DNA of 64,000 nucleotides from Edaphochlamys debaryana. Lineage: Eukaryota; Chlorophyta; Chlorophyceae; Chlamydomonadales. Position 1 is the stretch's first letter. Every line of letters begins with the position of its first letter. The position numbers were made by a program, and so were the translations under genes. Shown here one piece after another: positions 53,201-64,000 of the stretch. The DNA lies in the NCBI GenBank assembly GCA_016858145.1, contig JAEHOE010000039.1:558001-622000 (forward strand), in the 5' to 3' direction. The notes beneath the pieces were generated by a model. That model was given only the letters and a program-made list of their open reading frames with translations, was not told where the DNA came from and made no database searches.

Positions 53201-53414
53201 CCTGCAGATGCTCTCAACTCGGCCAGTAGAACAACTGCTTACCTCCCAGGCCCTTCTCGGCGGACAGTTTAGGCGCAAGCTCATTCAGCTCGTTCAATCG
53301 CGTCACTGCAAGCAGCTCCACCTCCTTCTCCTCTGTCGACGTATTATCTGCAGCTGATGAGGCTTCCATGAGGGGCTTAGACGGTTCCGGAGGCGCCTCC
53401 TGAGCAGTTGTCAT
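47270..53414 (-). CDS. Unrecognised coiled-coil-like protein, 19 exons
   Basis: I do not recognise the family. The minus-strand exons close in frame to 568 aa: 53414-53243, 52955-52891, 51779-51765, 51635-51360, 51169-51035, 50854-50795, 50619-50595, 50400-50355, 50025-49920, 49722-49678, 49473-49414, 49316-49251, 49052-48983, 48851-48721, 48528-48454, 48187-48146, 47988-47860, 47712-47654, 47399-47270 (TAG). Much of it is charged and helical ([76 protein letters not shown]). A hydrophobic stretch ([19 protein letters not shown]) could be a membrane or buried helix. [27 protein letters not shown] and [16 protein letters not shown] follow. The 25-base exon (VTGEKWHP) is required by phase. Two introns have GC donors. 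The exon 3/4 junction is weak: without splicing there, the frame stops at TAG 51636. The splice end of exon 4 is also uncertain by a few bases. Confidence 0.7.
48531..48580 (-). repeat. CCAACCGCC minisatellite at a 3' splice site (minus strand)
   Basis: On the + strand it reads GGCGGTTGACAGTTGACGG and then GGTTGGCGG units. On the transcribed strand it is a CCAACCGCCAACCGTC tract that runs straight into the CAG acceptor of the exon at 48528. Confidence 0.8.
49570..49677 (-). repeat. Intronic sequence shared with the phosphodiesterase gene
   Basis: Read on the - strand from the donor at 49677, the first about 105 bases match phosphodiesterase intron 13632-13738. The shared part includes GCGTGTGTATGGGCGTGTCC and a segment that would encode [14 protein letters not shown] copy of this gene's own exon end (CAGGCGCAGGTCTTCTGCAA) follows. 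Confidence 0.8.
51986..52381. repeat. (TCCCC)n satellite, about 395 bases
   Basis: About 79 units of TCCCC with one 6-base unit near 52182 and one CATCC variant near 52243. It lies inside the intron between 52890 and 51780 of the minus-strand gene, where the transcript reads (GGGGA)n. Confidence 0.95.
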
Positions 53415-54520
53415 ATCAATTTCGTGGACGACAACCGGCAGGCTTTTGCGTCAGCCCTGCCGTGACACACAGGTGTTCAAGTGTCAAGTATGTTCGTGGT
53501 AACTAGGCCGGGTAAGGGTGTTCCGCTGCGAACGGGCGGCGCTGTACTGCACCACGGGCCCAACCCCCGATCCCCGCCGTCCCCAGGCGTCCCTCTTTCC
53601 CAAACGTCTCCCCAGATCCCCTTTGTGATTTTCCCCATGGCGGGCTTCACAAGCTCTAGTCACTGCAGGCATGGTCTGCCGCCTGGGGCAGCGGTCGGAG
53701 GGGACGAAGGTTCGCCGCCCCCAGTCCGTCGCGTCTTCTCCATGTGTGCGCCCTAGGCCGTATCCCGAGGCCGTATCCCCAGCCCGCGCAGTGTCCCAGG
53801 CGTCCTGGGCGACTGCGGGCAGTGGCAGCTCCGCCTCCTCGTGAGCAGGACGCGAGGACCGAGGAGGGGGGCACGCCTTGACCCTGACATGGGGTTGATG
53901 TCTTCTAACCCTGACATGGGGCAGCCGAGGTGGGGCCGTGGGCCTTACAGGTAAGTTGCAGGCCTGACAAGGTGGCGAGGCGAACCTCCCGGGCTTACCG
54001 GTATGGGGCTTGGGGGCCAGGGGCGGGGTGTGGGCGTGGGATTCCAGGGGGAATGGGGGCGTGGGGGCCGGGGGAAGGGGTGTGGGCGGGGTGTGGGCGG
54101 GGCGGTACGAGTTTCGCCGAAACTCTTAGTGGTACACTCCGCGGCGTACCGCCCTCTGTTGAACGTGGTGAGCAGCAACAGAAGGCGGTGTCGCGCGGGG
54201 GGCCCGGGGCGCGTGTGTGTCGGAACTTGTACTTCCCGGAACCAGGGTGCATGCGGCGCGCTCAGGCTTGGTGGGCCCCGCTCACCTGCTGCGAACCCAG
54301 TAAACGCTGAGCTCTATCATCCACGTTTACGTCGAACGTACTCTCCGCCTGAAGCAAGACTTCCGCCAGCGTTCCGCCTTCGCTTACGGTCCACTCTGTG
54401 GATCACCTACTTGTAGCATACTAGCATACACCTTGTCAACAAGCAATAGAAGAACTTCAGGCGCGAGCACCCGTCGACGCTGCGTAGGCGCTGTGCCGCG
54501 GCTGACCGTCGGCCAGCAAC
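53415..54520. promoter_or_regulatory. Shared upstream region of divergent coiled-coil and MAP kinase genes
   Basis: The start codons at 53414 (-) and 54521 (+) are 1.1 kb apart and face away from each other, so both promoters lie here. Short direct repeats are visible: CCCTGACATGGGG at about 53880 and 53909, GGCCGTATCCC around 53756-53778, and a GGGCGTGGG-rich block at 54010-54110. No specific factor site is claimed. Confidence 0.5.
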
Positions 54521-57500
54521 ATGACGGAGGAGGAGGTTGATAAGCACATTCTCAAGAAATATGAGATCCAGCAAAAGCTTGGCAAGGGGGTGAGCAGCTG
54601 CTCCGCAAGCACCGGTCTTCGGCAGCAGCATCCGTCGCGACCGTGGCGCCTTCTTGCAGGCCTATGGCGTCGTATGGAAGGCCGTGGACCGAAAGACGCG
54701 TGAGGTGGTGGCGCTGAAGAAGATTTTCGACGCCTTTCAAAACGCGACAGATGCCCAGGTGCGGACAGACCTTCAGCGCTGCGCTGGCCATCCGCGGTGC
54801 TGCTGACCACCCGGCCCGTGCCCCATGCGCAGAGAACGTTCCGAGAAGTGATGTTCTTGCAAGACCTGAACAACCACGATAACATTATCAGGCATGTCGG
54901 CACCCCCCTCGCCCCCAGCGCCTTGGGAATGACCCCGGCCGCTGCCACCGCGGGGTTTCTGGGTGACCGAGGGCGCCATCGCTACCCCCCTGTCTCGTGC
55001 AGGTTGCTGAACGTGCTGAAGGCGGAGAACGACCGGGACCTGTACCTCGTGTTCGAGTACATGGAGGTAGGGACCCCGGGCCTACGGCATGCGGCCAGCC
55101 TTTGGCGCACGCACGCACGGCGGCTTTGCCACATCACGATATACGATATGAGGGCATGACAGCACCTGGAGCACCTGGAGCACTATTGGACCGCTGGGCG
55201 TCAAAGCGACAGCAAAGCAGTTGGCGGTCCCTGACAAGGCCCAGTCCCAGTCCTGGGCCCTTACGCGAGGGGCTTTAGCGCGGAGTGCCGCCGGAATGGC
55301 GCATGGCCGGGGCCTTGGGGACATGGGGAGCATGGGCCCGACAGGGGCTTGGGCCGAGGGAGCCGGCAGGGCCTGAGGGAGGGCAGCCCCAAGAGGCCAG
55401 CGCTCCAGGGCCCGGGGTCGATGTGGTGGCTGCGGAGGCAGGCGGTGCCAGCAGCAGCAAGAGGGGGGGATCGTGCTAGGAGGAACTGCCCCCCAGGGCC
55501 GATCGGCATGGGGTCTGCTAGCCCCAGCCACCCACAGGCGGGGCCGGCCCCCATCTGCAGCGCTGCATGTGTGTATGCATCCCGACACCATGCCGCCAGC
55601 ACGCGCTCGCTTGCACGCACGCCCTCCCCCACAGCTCAACCCACGCCAGCACCTGAGCGCGCTGCTGCCCCTGCCAGCTCCCTGGCCCCGCCCATTGGCC
55701 GCGCGCGCGTCCCCACACCCTTCTGCGCCCCGCCACGACGCCGGGGCCTGCCCTCCCCCTCCCCTGCCTCCCACTCTCCACCTACCGCAGCCCCCCCCTC
55801 CCCTCCCCCTCCCCCCCAGACCGACCTGCACGCCGTCATCCGCGCCAACATCCTGGAGGAGGTACACAAGCAGTACATCATGTACCAGCTGTTCAAGAGC
55901 CTCAAGTACATGCACTCGGGGGAGCTGCTGCACAGAGACATCAAGGCAGGGGGGGGTGCGGGTGGTGGTGGTGGCGGTGGTGTTAGGGGTGGGGTGCGGG
56001 GTGATGTGTGGGGTGGGGGTGAGGCGCGACTGGCCCGACGATGCCCCACACACCAGGACTGGGCTGGGCCCCCCTGCATCTTGCAGCAAACCGGATCTCA
56101 CCGTCTGCGTCCTCCTAACCGCACGTCCAAACCCCCCTCTCGCCCACCCCCCAGCCCTCCAACCTGCTCCTCAACAGCGACTGCCAGGTGAAGCTGGCGG
56201 ACTTCGGCCTGGCCCGCTCCGTGAGTCAGCTCAACGCCAGCGACGGACAGAACCCCATCCTCACGGGTGAGGCGGGGTCAGGGGTGGGGTCGTGGGATGG
56301 GGATGGGGTGGGGTGGGGTGCGGGTGGGGGGGGGGAGGGGGAGGGTAGGGTGGGTAGGGTAGGGTAGGGTGGGGGGTGGGGGGGGTAAGCTGAGGTTGGG
56401 GGGGACGGGGTGGGACGGAAGGCAGGCTTACAGGTGCTGTGGGGCGGCAACGCAAGCGGCCACAGTGTGGGCTGTGAGGTGGGGTGGGGTGGAGGGTAGC
56501 GAAAGGTGGGTCGGAAGGCAGGGCTTTGGGACCACGGGAAAGGCGGAGGCAAAAGGGTGGGGTAGCGAATCGCAGGCTTCATGACAATGCACGGAGACCC
56601 TGCCCCTCCCCCGCATGCGCGGTTTAGCCCCTGCACAACGCCTGCCTCACCTCAGCCCCCCCTCCCTCCTGCCCCCCCCCCACACACACTTCAGACTACG
56701 TGGCCACCCGCTGGTACCGCGCCCCCGAGATCCTGCTGGGGAGCACCAAGTACACGTTCGGGGTGGACATGTGGAGCAGCGGTGGGGCCGGGAGGGGGAG
56801 GGGGGGGGATGGATTGGGGGAGGGTGATGGAAGGAAAGCTAGGGAAGGATGGGGAAGGGTGCATGCGGGTGATGTGCAGCACGGCCGGATACCTGTGGCG
56901 AGGAGGGCGAACGAGGACGGGCCCCTGTCAGGCAAGGTCCCTGGCGTGCCCTCGCCCGTCGCCCATCCCGCCTCCTCCCTCCCCTTCCTCCCCCCCCCCC
57001 CAGGCTGCATCCTGGGCGAGCTGCTCATGGGCAAACCCATCTTCCCGGGGACCAGGTGGGGCAGCGGGGGGAGGGTGGGTGGGTGGGGCGTTGGGTGGGA
57101 TGGGGGGCAGGGGATGCGGCCAGGAAAGGGTGGCAGTGTGGGCGTAAGGTGACAGAACGAAATGTGGGTGGTGGTTGTGGGGCTGTAGACACAACAACGC
57201 TGGAAGAGTGGGCACGAGTAGGGAGCGAACCGGTGCCGGAGGGAAGGGGAATAGCGAGCGGCGGGAGCGGGCCCGGGAGGTATGGACGTGAGGGCGGACG
57301 CAAGGATCAAGGGCGGGCCCGGCCTTGAGGCAGCACGGCCCGCCGCCCGTGGGGTGGTCGCTGTTACGTCTTCGCTTACAGACCGCAACGCCACCCAGGC
57401 CCCCGCCCCAACCAACCCCATTTCCTCCTCCCCCCTCCCCCTCCCCCCACTAACCATTCGACGCTCTCCGCTTATCAGCATCAACCCCCCCCCCTCCCCC

Positions 57501-59158
57501 TCCCCCCCCAGCACCATGAACCAGCTGGACCGCATCGTGGAGTTCTGCGGCCGCCCCTCCCCCTCGGACGTGGAGGCCATCGACTCGCCCTTCGCGGCCA
57601 CCATGATGGACAGCTGCAGCGTCACGCAGGTGGGGGGTGGGGGGAGGGAAGGGGAGAGGGGGTAGGGAGGGGGCACCAGGGGACACCGTGATGACTGGGC
57701 GGGGAGGGGAGGGGGAAGGGGAAGGGGAAGGGGGAGGAGCGTTTGGGGGATGGGGTTGAAGGGGAGAGGGGAAGGGCGTTTGGGGGAAAGGGGGGAGGGG
57801 AGAAGGGGAGCAGAGTTGACGGGTGGGGCAAGGGGGTGAGGGAGGGCGAGGGAAACGGGGAAGACGGGAGACGGGTTCCAGGGTATTGGGACTCCCCAGC
57901 CGCCACGAGCGCTTGTGCAAGGCTCAGCGCGCCCTCGGCCCCGTCACCCCACCCCACCCCAAACTTCTCCCATCCAACCTCTCCCCCCCCCCGCCTCCCC
58001 CCCCAGAACCGGCGGCTGCAGGACATGTTCCCCAACGCCAGCCCCGAGGCGGCGGACCTGCTGCGGTGGGGCGGTGGGGCGGGGGGCCGTGGAGGAGAAG
58101 GGGCTGTGTAGAGGCGTGGATGACTTGGGTGTGGAGAGGGGTAGCATGGGCGTCGGAGGCGTGTGTGATGCTGGAGCACGGGCAGGGGGTGGCATTGGGG
58201 TTGGTCCAGCGGGCAGAGGCCGCCGTTGCAGGGGCAGGGCACGGGGGGCCGGGGCGTGGTCCCGCGTCCGTATGACCGGGTGTGGACTTACGACGCGAGT
58301 CGGGCGGCCCAGTGCCTTCCCCCCTCCCCCGTTAGCCCCTCTCCCTTCCCCCTCCCCCCCTCCCCCCCTCCCCCCCCCCAAACCGCAGCAAGCTGCTGGT
58401 GTTCAACCCGCACAAGCGCCTGACCGCGGAGCAGGCGCTGCGGCACCCCTACGTGGCGCAGTTCCACAACCTGGCCGACGAGCCGCTGTGCAACCGCATC
58501 ATCGTGCTGCCCATCAGCGACAACACCAAGTACACGGTGTCGGAGTACAGGTGGGGGCGGAGGGTGGGGAAGAAGGGGGTTGGGTGGGATTGTTGGGGAC
58601 GGGGCCGTCGTGGTGTTGATCACAGTAGAGAGGCCATGAAGGGGTGAAGGCGAGATTCGCCGGCTGAGCTGGGAGGGCTGCAGACAGTTTGGGCCGTGGA
58701 CTCGGAAGGCATGCGGAGCAGGGGCTTAGTTGCCACCACCCACACTTTGCCAACCCCCGCTCCCCGCTGGGCCCCCTCCCAGGGAGCGCCTGTACGGCGA
58801 GATTCTGAAGAAGAAGAAGGAGGTCGTACGGCAGATGCGGGAGCGGGAGGCGGCCATGGCAGCGGCGCGCGCCTCCTCGCACACGCCCACGCCCGGCGCG
58901 TCCTCGGCCTACGGGGCGGGGGCCGGCGGGCACCACTCGTCGCACCCCGACCCCCGCGCCTCCACCTCCTCCGCCGCTGGGCACTACGGTCCCTCGGGGG
59001 CGCAGCGGACCGCCTCTGACACGGGTGGTCGCACGGCGCAGCGGAGATCCATGGACGCGGGCCCGGGCGGGCCCGCGCCGGCGGGGCGGTCGAGCACCAG
59101 CAACGCGCCGCACCCGGGGGTGTCGAGCAGCGGATACGGCCAGGCGGCGCGGCGGTGA
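54521..59158 (+). CDS. MAP kinase, ERK7/8 (MAPK15)-like, with TDY activation loop
   Basis: Ser/Thr protein kinase of the MAPK group. Twelve exons close in frame to 460 aa: 54521-54589, 54660-54758, 54833-54891, 55003-55066, 55820-55945, 56155-56266, 56695-56781, 57004-57055, 57512-57629, 58007-58065, 58389-58550, 58783-59158 (TGA). Kinase motifs: [11 protein letters not shown] (glycine loop), [20 protein letters not shown] with the ATP-anchoring Lys, HRDIKPSNLLLN (catalytic loop), [24 protein letters not shown] (activation loop), [13 protein letters not shown] and [26 protein letters not shown] and the post-kinase [24 protein letters not shown] fit ERK7/8, a subgroup often linked to cilia and centrioles. 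The C-terminal about 100 residues are Ser/Gly/Ala-rich. Introns after 54891 and 55945 need GC donors. A cilium role is inferred from family only. Confidence 0.92.
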
Positions 59159-61570
59159 GGCGCGGGGCGGCGTGGCTGGGAAGGGGGATGCATGGGCGGA
59201 GCGTGGGTGTGGAGGAGGTGTGGGGCGGTGGAGCAAGAGTAGGGGGAGGGGGAGGTGCCGCAGTGGCTTGCCCGGCTGGGCAGGGCGCGGGCGGGCGATG
59301 GCGCGAGGTCTGGGAGCGGATGGGGAGAAGTGCAAGGCTGATGCACAGACGCTGGGCGATGGGGCTGGGTGCAGTAACTGTCGGGTGGGCCAGGTCAGGT
59401 CAGGGTGGGTGCGGAGGCTGAGGAACGGAGGTGCAGCCCAGCCTCTGTCAGCCGCTGATCGGGATGGCGTTTTGAAGGGGTGACGGGAGGGTGTGATGTG
59501 GTGGTGAGGACTGCAGCCACCTGTTGCAGTCAAGTCATCGTGCGATGGGCTGTGATACCGTGCACGGCTCAGGTGCGTGCGGGGCGTCGGCCGGAGCCTT
59601 GGTGTCAACGGGAAGGGCTAAGAGGTGGGGCTTTTTGGCCGGTGCAGGAGAGACGGGTCGTGTACGCGGGCCCTTGTGTGGGCAGAGCTGGACTGGGAGG
59701 TGGAAGGTACTACTGTACATGGAACTGTAGAGCCCGCCCCCTTTCTGTGCCCCATCTAGTCCGCAGTCCGCCTCCCCGGCGCTGCTCTCGAGCGCTGTGC
59801 CGATGCTTCACTGCTGCGGACATCTGGCACGTCTTGACACGTCACACGGGCTACCAGTCTACGTTGGGGCTGCGCACTGAGCCGCACACGGGGGCAGAAT
59901 GTGACACTGCCCGTTGGTGATACGTAGGCGGTGATATGGAGGGCAAAGGGGAGCAAGGCGGGCAGAGAGTGGCATGCGCAATTTCGAAGTTCGATTTCGA
60001 AGTTCGGGCCTCAACGTACTTCGATGATTTTTCGCCCCGCCTAGCCATCCCGACACAGCCCAAACTTTGCAAAGCTTCGACTGCTTAAGCTCAGCCCCAA
60101 GCAACCCCCCCAGCAACCGCACGCAAAGACAGCGGGCCAGCTGTCGCAATGCTATTTGCCTTCGCTCGCAGTTTGCGTGCTGCGATAGATGCTCTGAACG
60201 CATATAGCGAGATAGATATGAGAGATAGCCTTGACGCATTGAACATGGAGCTGCTTGGAGCACTGGGGCCGACTTGCCTCGAAAGCTCGCTCAGCCTGAA
60301 CAGTAGCAGTACGTGGCTCGTCAGGGACAGGAGCGATCATGAGAGGCATCGCTGGTGGCCTTTGGTGCGGCCTACCTGTCGCGGGCCTCCACGGCGAGGA
60401 TTTCGGCGCATTCCGAGCCCGGCTCGCTCAATGTGCTGCGGGCTCCCGGACATGGCAAGCTCATCCTATGGCGGTGCGCCGTGTGGTAAGGGCAGGGCCC
60501 TGGCAGCATACCCGACACAAACTTAGGACACCCCATTTGGTGGCCTGCCCCAGCTGGAGGGTGCCCCCCCCTCCCGCTGTGCCGTCTCCTTGTCTGCTCA
60601 TGCCTCTCACTAACCCGCACGCAGGCGCACGTGCAAGCCCCACTCGCACCAAGATCAAGTGCTTACATCAGCTCGGGGCTGGCAGGGGCCGGGGCCCCGT
60701 ACTCGGGCTGCCCACCGCAACCCCACGCACGCAGTACTCGGCCCCGTGCTGAGGTGCTCGAGCAGACCTAGCGTAACCTGGTAGGAAGCTTCAGGAGTGG
60801 GCAGACACCCGGCTGCACTAAGAGCTAATAAGAGCATCTAGGGATGGCATGCAGTTTGACCAGCGCATGTGGACTCGGCCGGCGGGGATCGCTCGATCCC
60901 ACGTAGCAGAGGGCGGCCTGCACACTCCGCACCTCCCTAACCAAGCGTGCCGTGCCTTGCCCCTTCCTGCCCGGCAGGTACTCCTAGTTCATGCCGCTGC
61001 CGAGGTGCTACGGTAGTGCGCCGGGCGGCCAGCTGGATGACCTGGTGCAGGTGCGCAGGTATGCAGGGACTCGGTAGGGCAGGTGTCAGGGGCTGGGGGT
61101 ATGTAGCTGCACGCCAGGAGCGGGGGTGACTGGACATTCGGGTTTTAGCGGGCAGAGAGACTCAGGCCCGGTGCGTGGGCGGGATGCGTGGGCCCGCCCC
61201 AGCCCGTCCCGGCCCCCGGCCCCCGAAAGCTTTCCTAGCATGCCGTCAGCAGTACAGCTTGCCCTTTGGGTGCGCGGAAAAGATAACTCACCACGTCATC
61301 ACGCGAAAGCGTCGGCGGTCGATCGGCCCGAGCCGCAAAGTTGCGTGACGTGGTGAGTTTGGGCTCCGCCGTGGCTCTGAGGCGACCGGCTCGAGGAATG
61401 TGACGGTGACGAATACTCGATACTCGGACTTTGCAAGCGACGTGCACCGACCGACTGCAGGCCTGTGTTAGGCCGTACGACCCTGCACGCGCCGGCGTAT
61501 AAGTTGGCCTTCATGCGGTGCCACCGCATATGAGTCGCGCCCTTACGGTCTGAGTCAGCAACCTTGCGAA
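59159..61570. other. Intergenic region, no gene recognised
   Basis: 2.4 kb without a conserved exon chain. A 13-base direct repeat built on TTTCGAAGTTCG lies at 59982-60007. An open frame at 60149-60526 has no motif and no matching splice partner, so it is not called. Confidence 0.45.
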
Positions 61571-64000
61571 ATGCGGCCGCCCCGTCTCTCGGCGGGCGAA
61601 TCGCCGCGTGCTCGATCGGCGAATGCGGCATTGTCTGTCGGGGCGCTTCTGCTGGCCGCACACGCTTGTGCTTCTCTTGTCAGCAACTCTCTTCACGATA
61701 CCACGGCAGGCAGCTTGTGGGCTCCCCGGCGAGGTGAGCAGGGCGTACTAGGCGTACGCGCCCACCATGTATCCACGAGGCGCACAAGGCGATCGACCCG
61801 CCGGCGTCCCCGGCGAGCCTAGCTATTAAGCTAACTCTGTCAGTGAAGTTCATTTACGGGAGGAATGCTCCGTCGCTGCGGGACGGAGGGTTTGGCTCCA
61901 AACCCTACCTCTCAACCGTTCTCACACCCTCGCTCGACAGACAGAGTGTGACTCGAAACCCGCCCAGGGCCCCGCACTGTCCCCGCCCGCCGCCCCAGCC
62001 ACGCACAGTGCAAGCTCGTGCACTCGCGCACTAGGTGCTTGCTGCCGAAGCAGCCTCCGTCCTCCAGCAGCAGCAGGACTAGCAGGACAAAGCTCCCGGT
62101 AGTTTCATTGTTATCAACCCATCGGTCAACCCTGCTCGAATGTGGGCGGGCGGGGGGGCTGGCCCGCTATATTTCGCGATCGCGTGTGCCCCCCGCCTTA
62201 CAACCACCCCGCACGCACCCCGCCCGCCGCCCCACCTTGATGGCGTGCAGGCGTTGCCGCCAAAGTGTCAGGCCCAAGGCTACGCTGGCTTCCTGCTGCG
62301 GCCGTCTCGGACCAGGGCCAGATCAGGAGCTCCAGATCTCTCCCTTCTCAGTGACTCAGAGAACAGCACGCTGGGTTCGTTGGGGGTCAACGCGGCGGCC
62401 CTGAAGCGGGTGGGCTCCCAGGGCTGGTACGCAGGACCGCACAGGCCCTATCCAAGCAGCTTGCAGCGAAGCTTGAGGCCACGCCGGACGCAACCGACCT
62501 GAAACAAATTACTGCCGAGTTCAAGGCAAAGGGTAAGGATATGTACGGATAGATCAAGTAAGCGAATAATTCAAATACGTAGATGGCTGCCCTATGGAAC
62601 TACTTCCCCCCATTACGGCCCCATAGGGTCGGCTTACCCCCATAACCCCCCCCCCCCATAATGGATTTCCCCATTGGCACCACCCTCCGTCCGCAGCGTT
62701 TCGCGCTTTCCCGCACGTCGACAGACAATTTTATATTACCCCGTACAGTTCTGGAACGAGGCCTCGACCCCGATTTAGCCTGAAGTCCTCCTGCTTGCAC
62801 CTAAACCTTGCGGACGTTGCACCCAAAGCCAAGTCTCTGCGGTTTCACTGCCCTTCTGCGGCTCGCACAGCGGCTCTCTCGTCGCGACCAAGCAAATCAA
62901 GTAGGCGCGGTCTTTGTATTCTTGCGCTATCTTCATCCACCACTACGGCGGCGGGGACTCTGATCAGCAGCGACGCGTGCCCTGCCCCTGTATATCCCTA
63001 CCTCGCAAATCGCGAGCGCAAGTACCCCCGGTGCTCCCGCCAATTGCAGAGCACATCTCCCGCCCGCTGCACCCACCCATTCCCCCAAACCCCTCCCCAA
63101 CTCCTTTCCCATCCTTGATGCCACAGGCAAATGGCTAACGAGGTCGACTCTCACTACCTTGCTATGGGCACTGGCACACACTGGTGCATCTGCCCCGGCA
63201 CCGTCCTTGGTGGCCCTCGGGGACTTACGCTGATCCAGCCCCGCCGGAGTTGCGTCGCCCCTACCCTCCGCCGGACCCCAGCTGGGTGCGCGCGTGCCAC
63301 ACCCCTGCGTGCCTCCATCCATCCCTACTAAGTTATTGTTACGTCCCCTGCCCTCGCTACCCCCACCATGGCCCAGGTTTTGATGCTGAGCCCGACTACA
63401 TTGTGAGTGGTTTGGCAACACCAAACGACCCCGTCTGGAGCAGAATCAGCGCCGCAATGCAGCTCATCAGCGCCCCCCAAGCCTGGGACATCGCCAGGGG
63501 CTCGCAAACGTGAGTGTACCTCTCTTCAACCTCTCTGTAGGCGGCTGGGTGCATGCATGCATAAGGCCGGTGCGTGGTGGATGGGTGGCGGGACGAGTGG
63601 GGCGGACGAAACCTTCATTTGCATGCCCCGCCGCCGAGACAAACTCCGTACGTACGTAGTGCGTGGATATGCACTGCACGCACGCAGGGTTAGCCTAGCA
63701 TTCGCCCGTACATACACCGCCGCATGCCTGACATCACTATACTGCATGTGTACGGCCGCAGGGTCAAGGTGTGCGTCATTGACTCCGGCATTCAAGGCAG
63801 CCACCCGGATCTGTCAGCAAACCTGGGCGAAGTGTTCGACCCCAAAACGGGGTCGACCGCCATTGATAACGACGACAATGGCCACGGGTAAGCCTTACGT
63901 ACCCTCTTATCATTGCCGCCTTTACCTCCACGCTTGCTTTGGCTACTTTAATTGGCAATAAAAAAACCCGTCGGCACGCGTTCGTGCATTGCATGCAGGA
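61571..64000 (+). CDS. Secreted subtilisin-like serine protease (S8), N-terminal part, cut by window end
   Basis: The last two visible exons are firm. 63377-63509 contains PDYIVSGLATPNDPVW and ISAPQAWDIARGS. 63762-63887 contains VKVCVIDSGIQGSHPDL with the catalytic Asp and DNDDNGHG with the catalytic His, ending at GTAAGC. The Ser motif would lie beyond 64000. A probable prodomain exon is 62435-62532 (TAQALSKQLAAKLEATPDATDL, ITAEFKAKG). The likely first exon, 61571-61733, starts MRPPRLSAGE and carries a signal-peptide-like core (ALSVGALLLAAHACASL) before a GTGAGC donor. Exons between 61734 and 62434 and between 62533 and 63376 could not be joined in phase, so the 5' model is incomplete. Family members are secreted or lytic-compartment endopeptidases made as zymogens. 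In volvocine algae, subtilase-type enzymes also act in cell-wall lysis, but nothing here proves that role. Confidence 0.75.

Noticed and set aside
60149..60526. Open frame as a small gene
   Set aside because: No motif, no matching splice partner and no homology recognised.

Overview
This window looks like nuclear DNA from a green alga (Chlorophyta, most likely Chlorophyceae such as Chlamydomonadales). The DNA is very GC-rich. Genes are split into many short exons by short introns with GTGGGG or GTGAGT donors and C-rich acceptors. Proteins carry Gly/Ala/Pro-rich spacers, and several start with plastid-transit-like N-termini. No prokaryotic operon, plasmid, phage or CRISPR structure is visible. 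Placement is by style only; no marker gene fixes the species.

Layout, left to right. (1) 57-1106 (+): 3' end of a multi-pass membrane protein. (2) 2584-5136 (+): 387-aa helical-repeat protein resembling organellar FAST/RAP-type RNA-binding factors. (3) 7007-16573 (+): large membrane-anchored cyclic-nucleotide phosphodiesterase with an extracytosolic CHASE sensor. (4) 16574-19786: gene-poor stretch with microsatellites. (5) 19787-23211 and 25154-28564 (-): tandem pair of Old Yellow Enzyme/OPR-type flavin reductases. (6) 29563-35280 (-): 941-aa F-box-like/leucine-rich-repeat protein. (7) 35885-37759 (+): probable plastid DUF948-like membrane protein, divergent from the LRR gene. (8) 38368-44237 (+): dihydroxyacetone kinase (DhaK+DhaL). 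(9) 44840-46154 (+): phosphopantothenoylcysteine decarboxylase of coenzyme A synthesis. (10) 47270-53414 (-): 19-exon coiled-coil-like protein I do not recognise. (11) 54521-59158 (+): ERK7/8-like MAP kinase with a TDY loop, divergent from gene 10. (12) 61571->64000 (+): start of a secreted subtilisin-like protease, cut by the window end.

The genes do not form an obvious pathway. Exon models were built by hand from splice-site consensus, reading phase and conserved motifs. Nine models close in frame from start to stop (OYE copy B does not, and the two edge genes and the PDE 5' end are partial).

The most unusual content is inside introns. Copies of short exon edges with their splice sites recur a few tens to about 100 bases away in at least four genes. 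Two short sequences are shared between introns of unrelated genes. CCAACCG-type minisatellites sit directly at 3' splice sites. Five GC-AG introns are required by reading frame. The OYE pair shows a near-identical intron between otherwise diverged copies, pointing to gene conversion. These features together suggest an active process of intron and exon-edge duplication.
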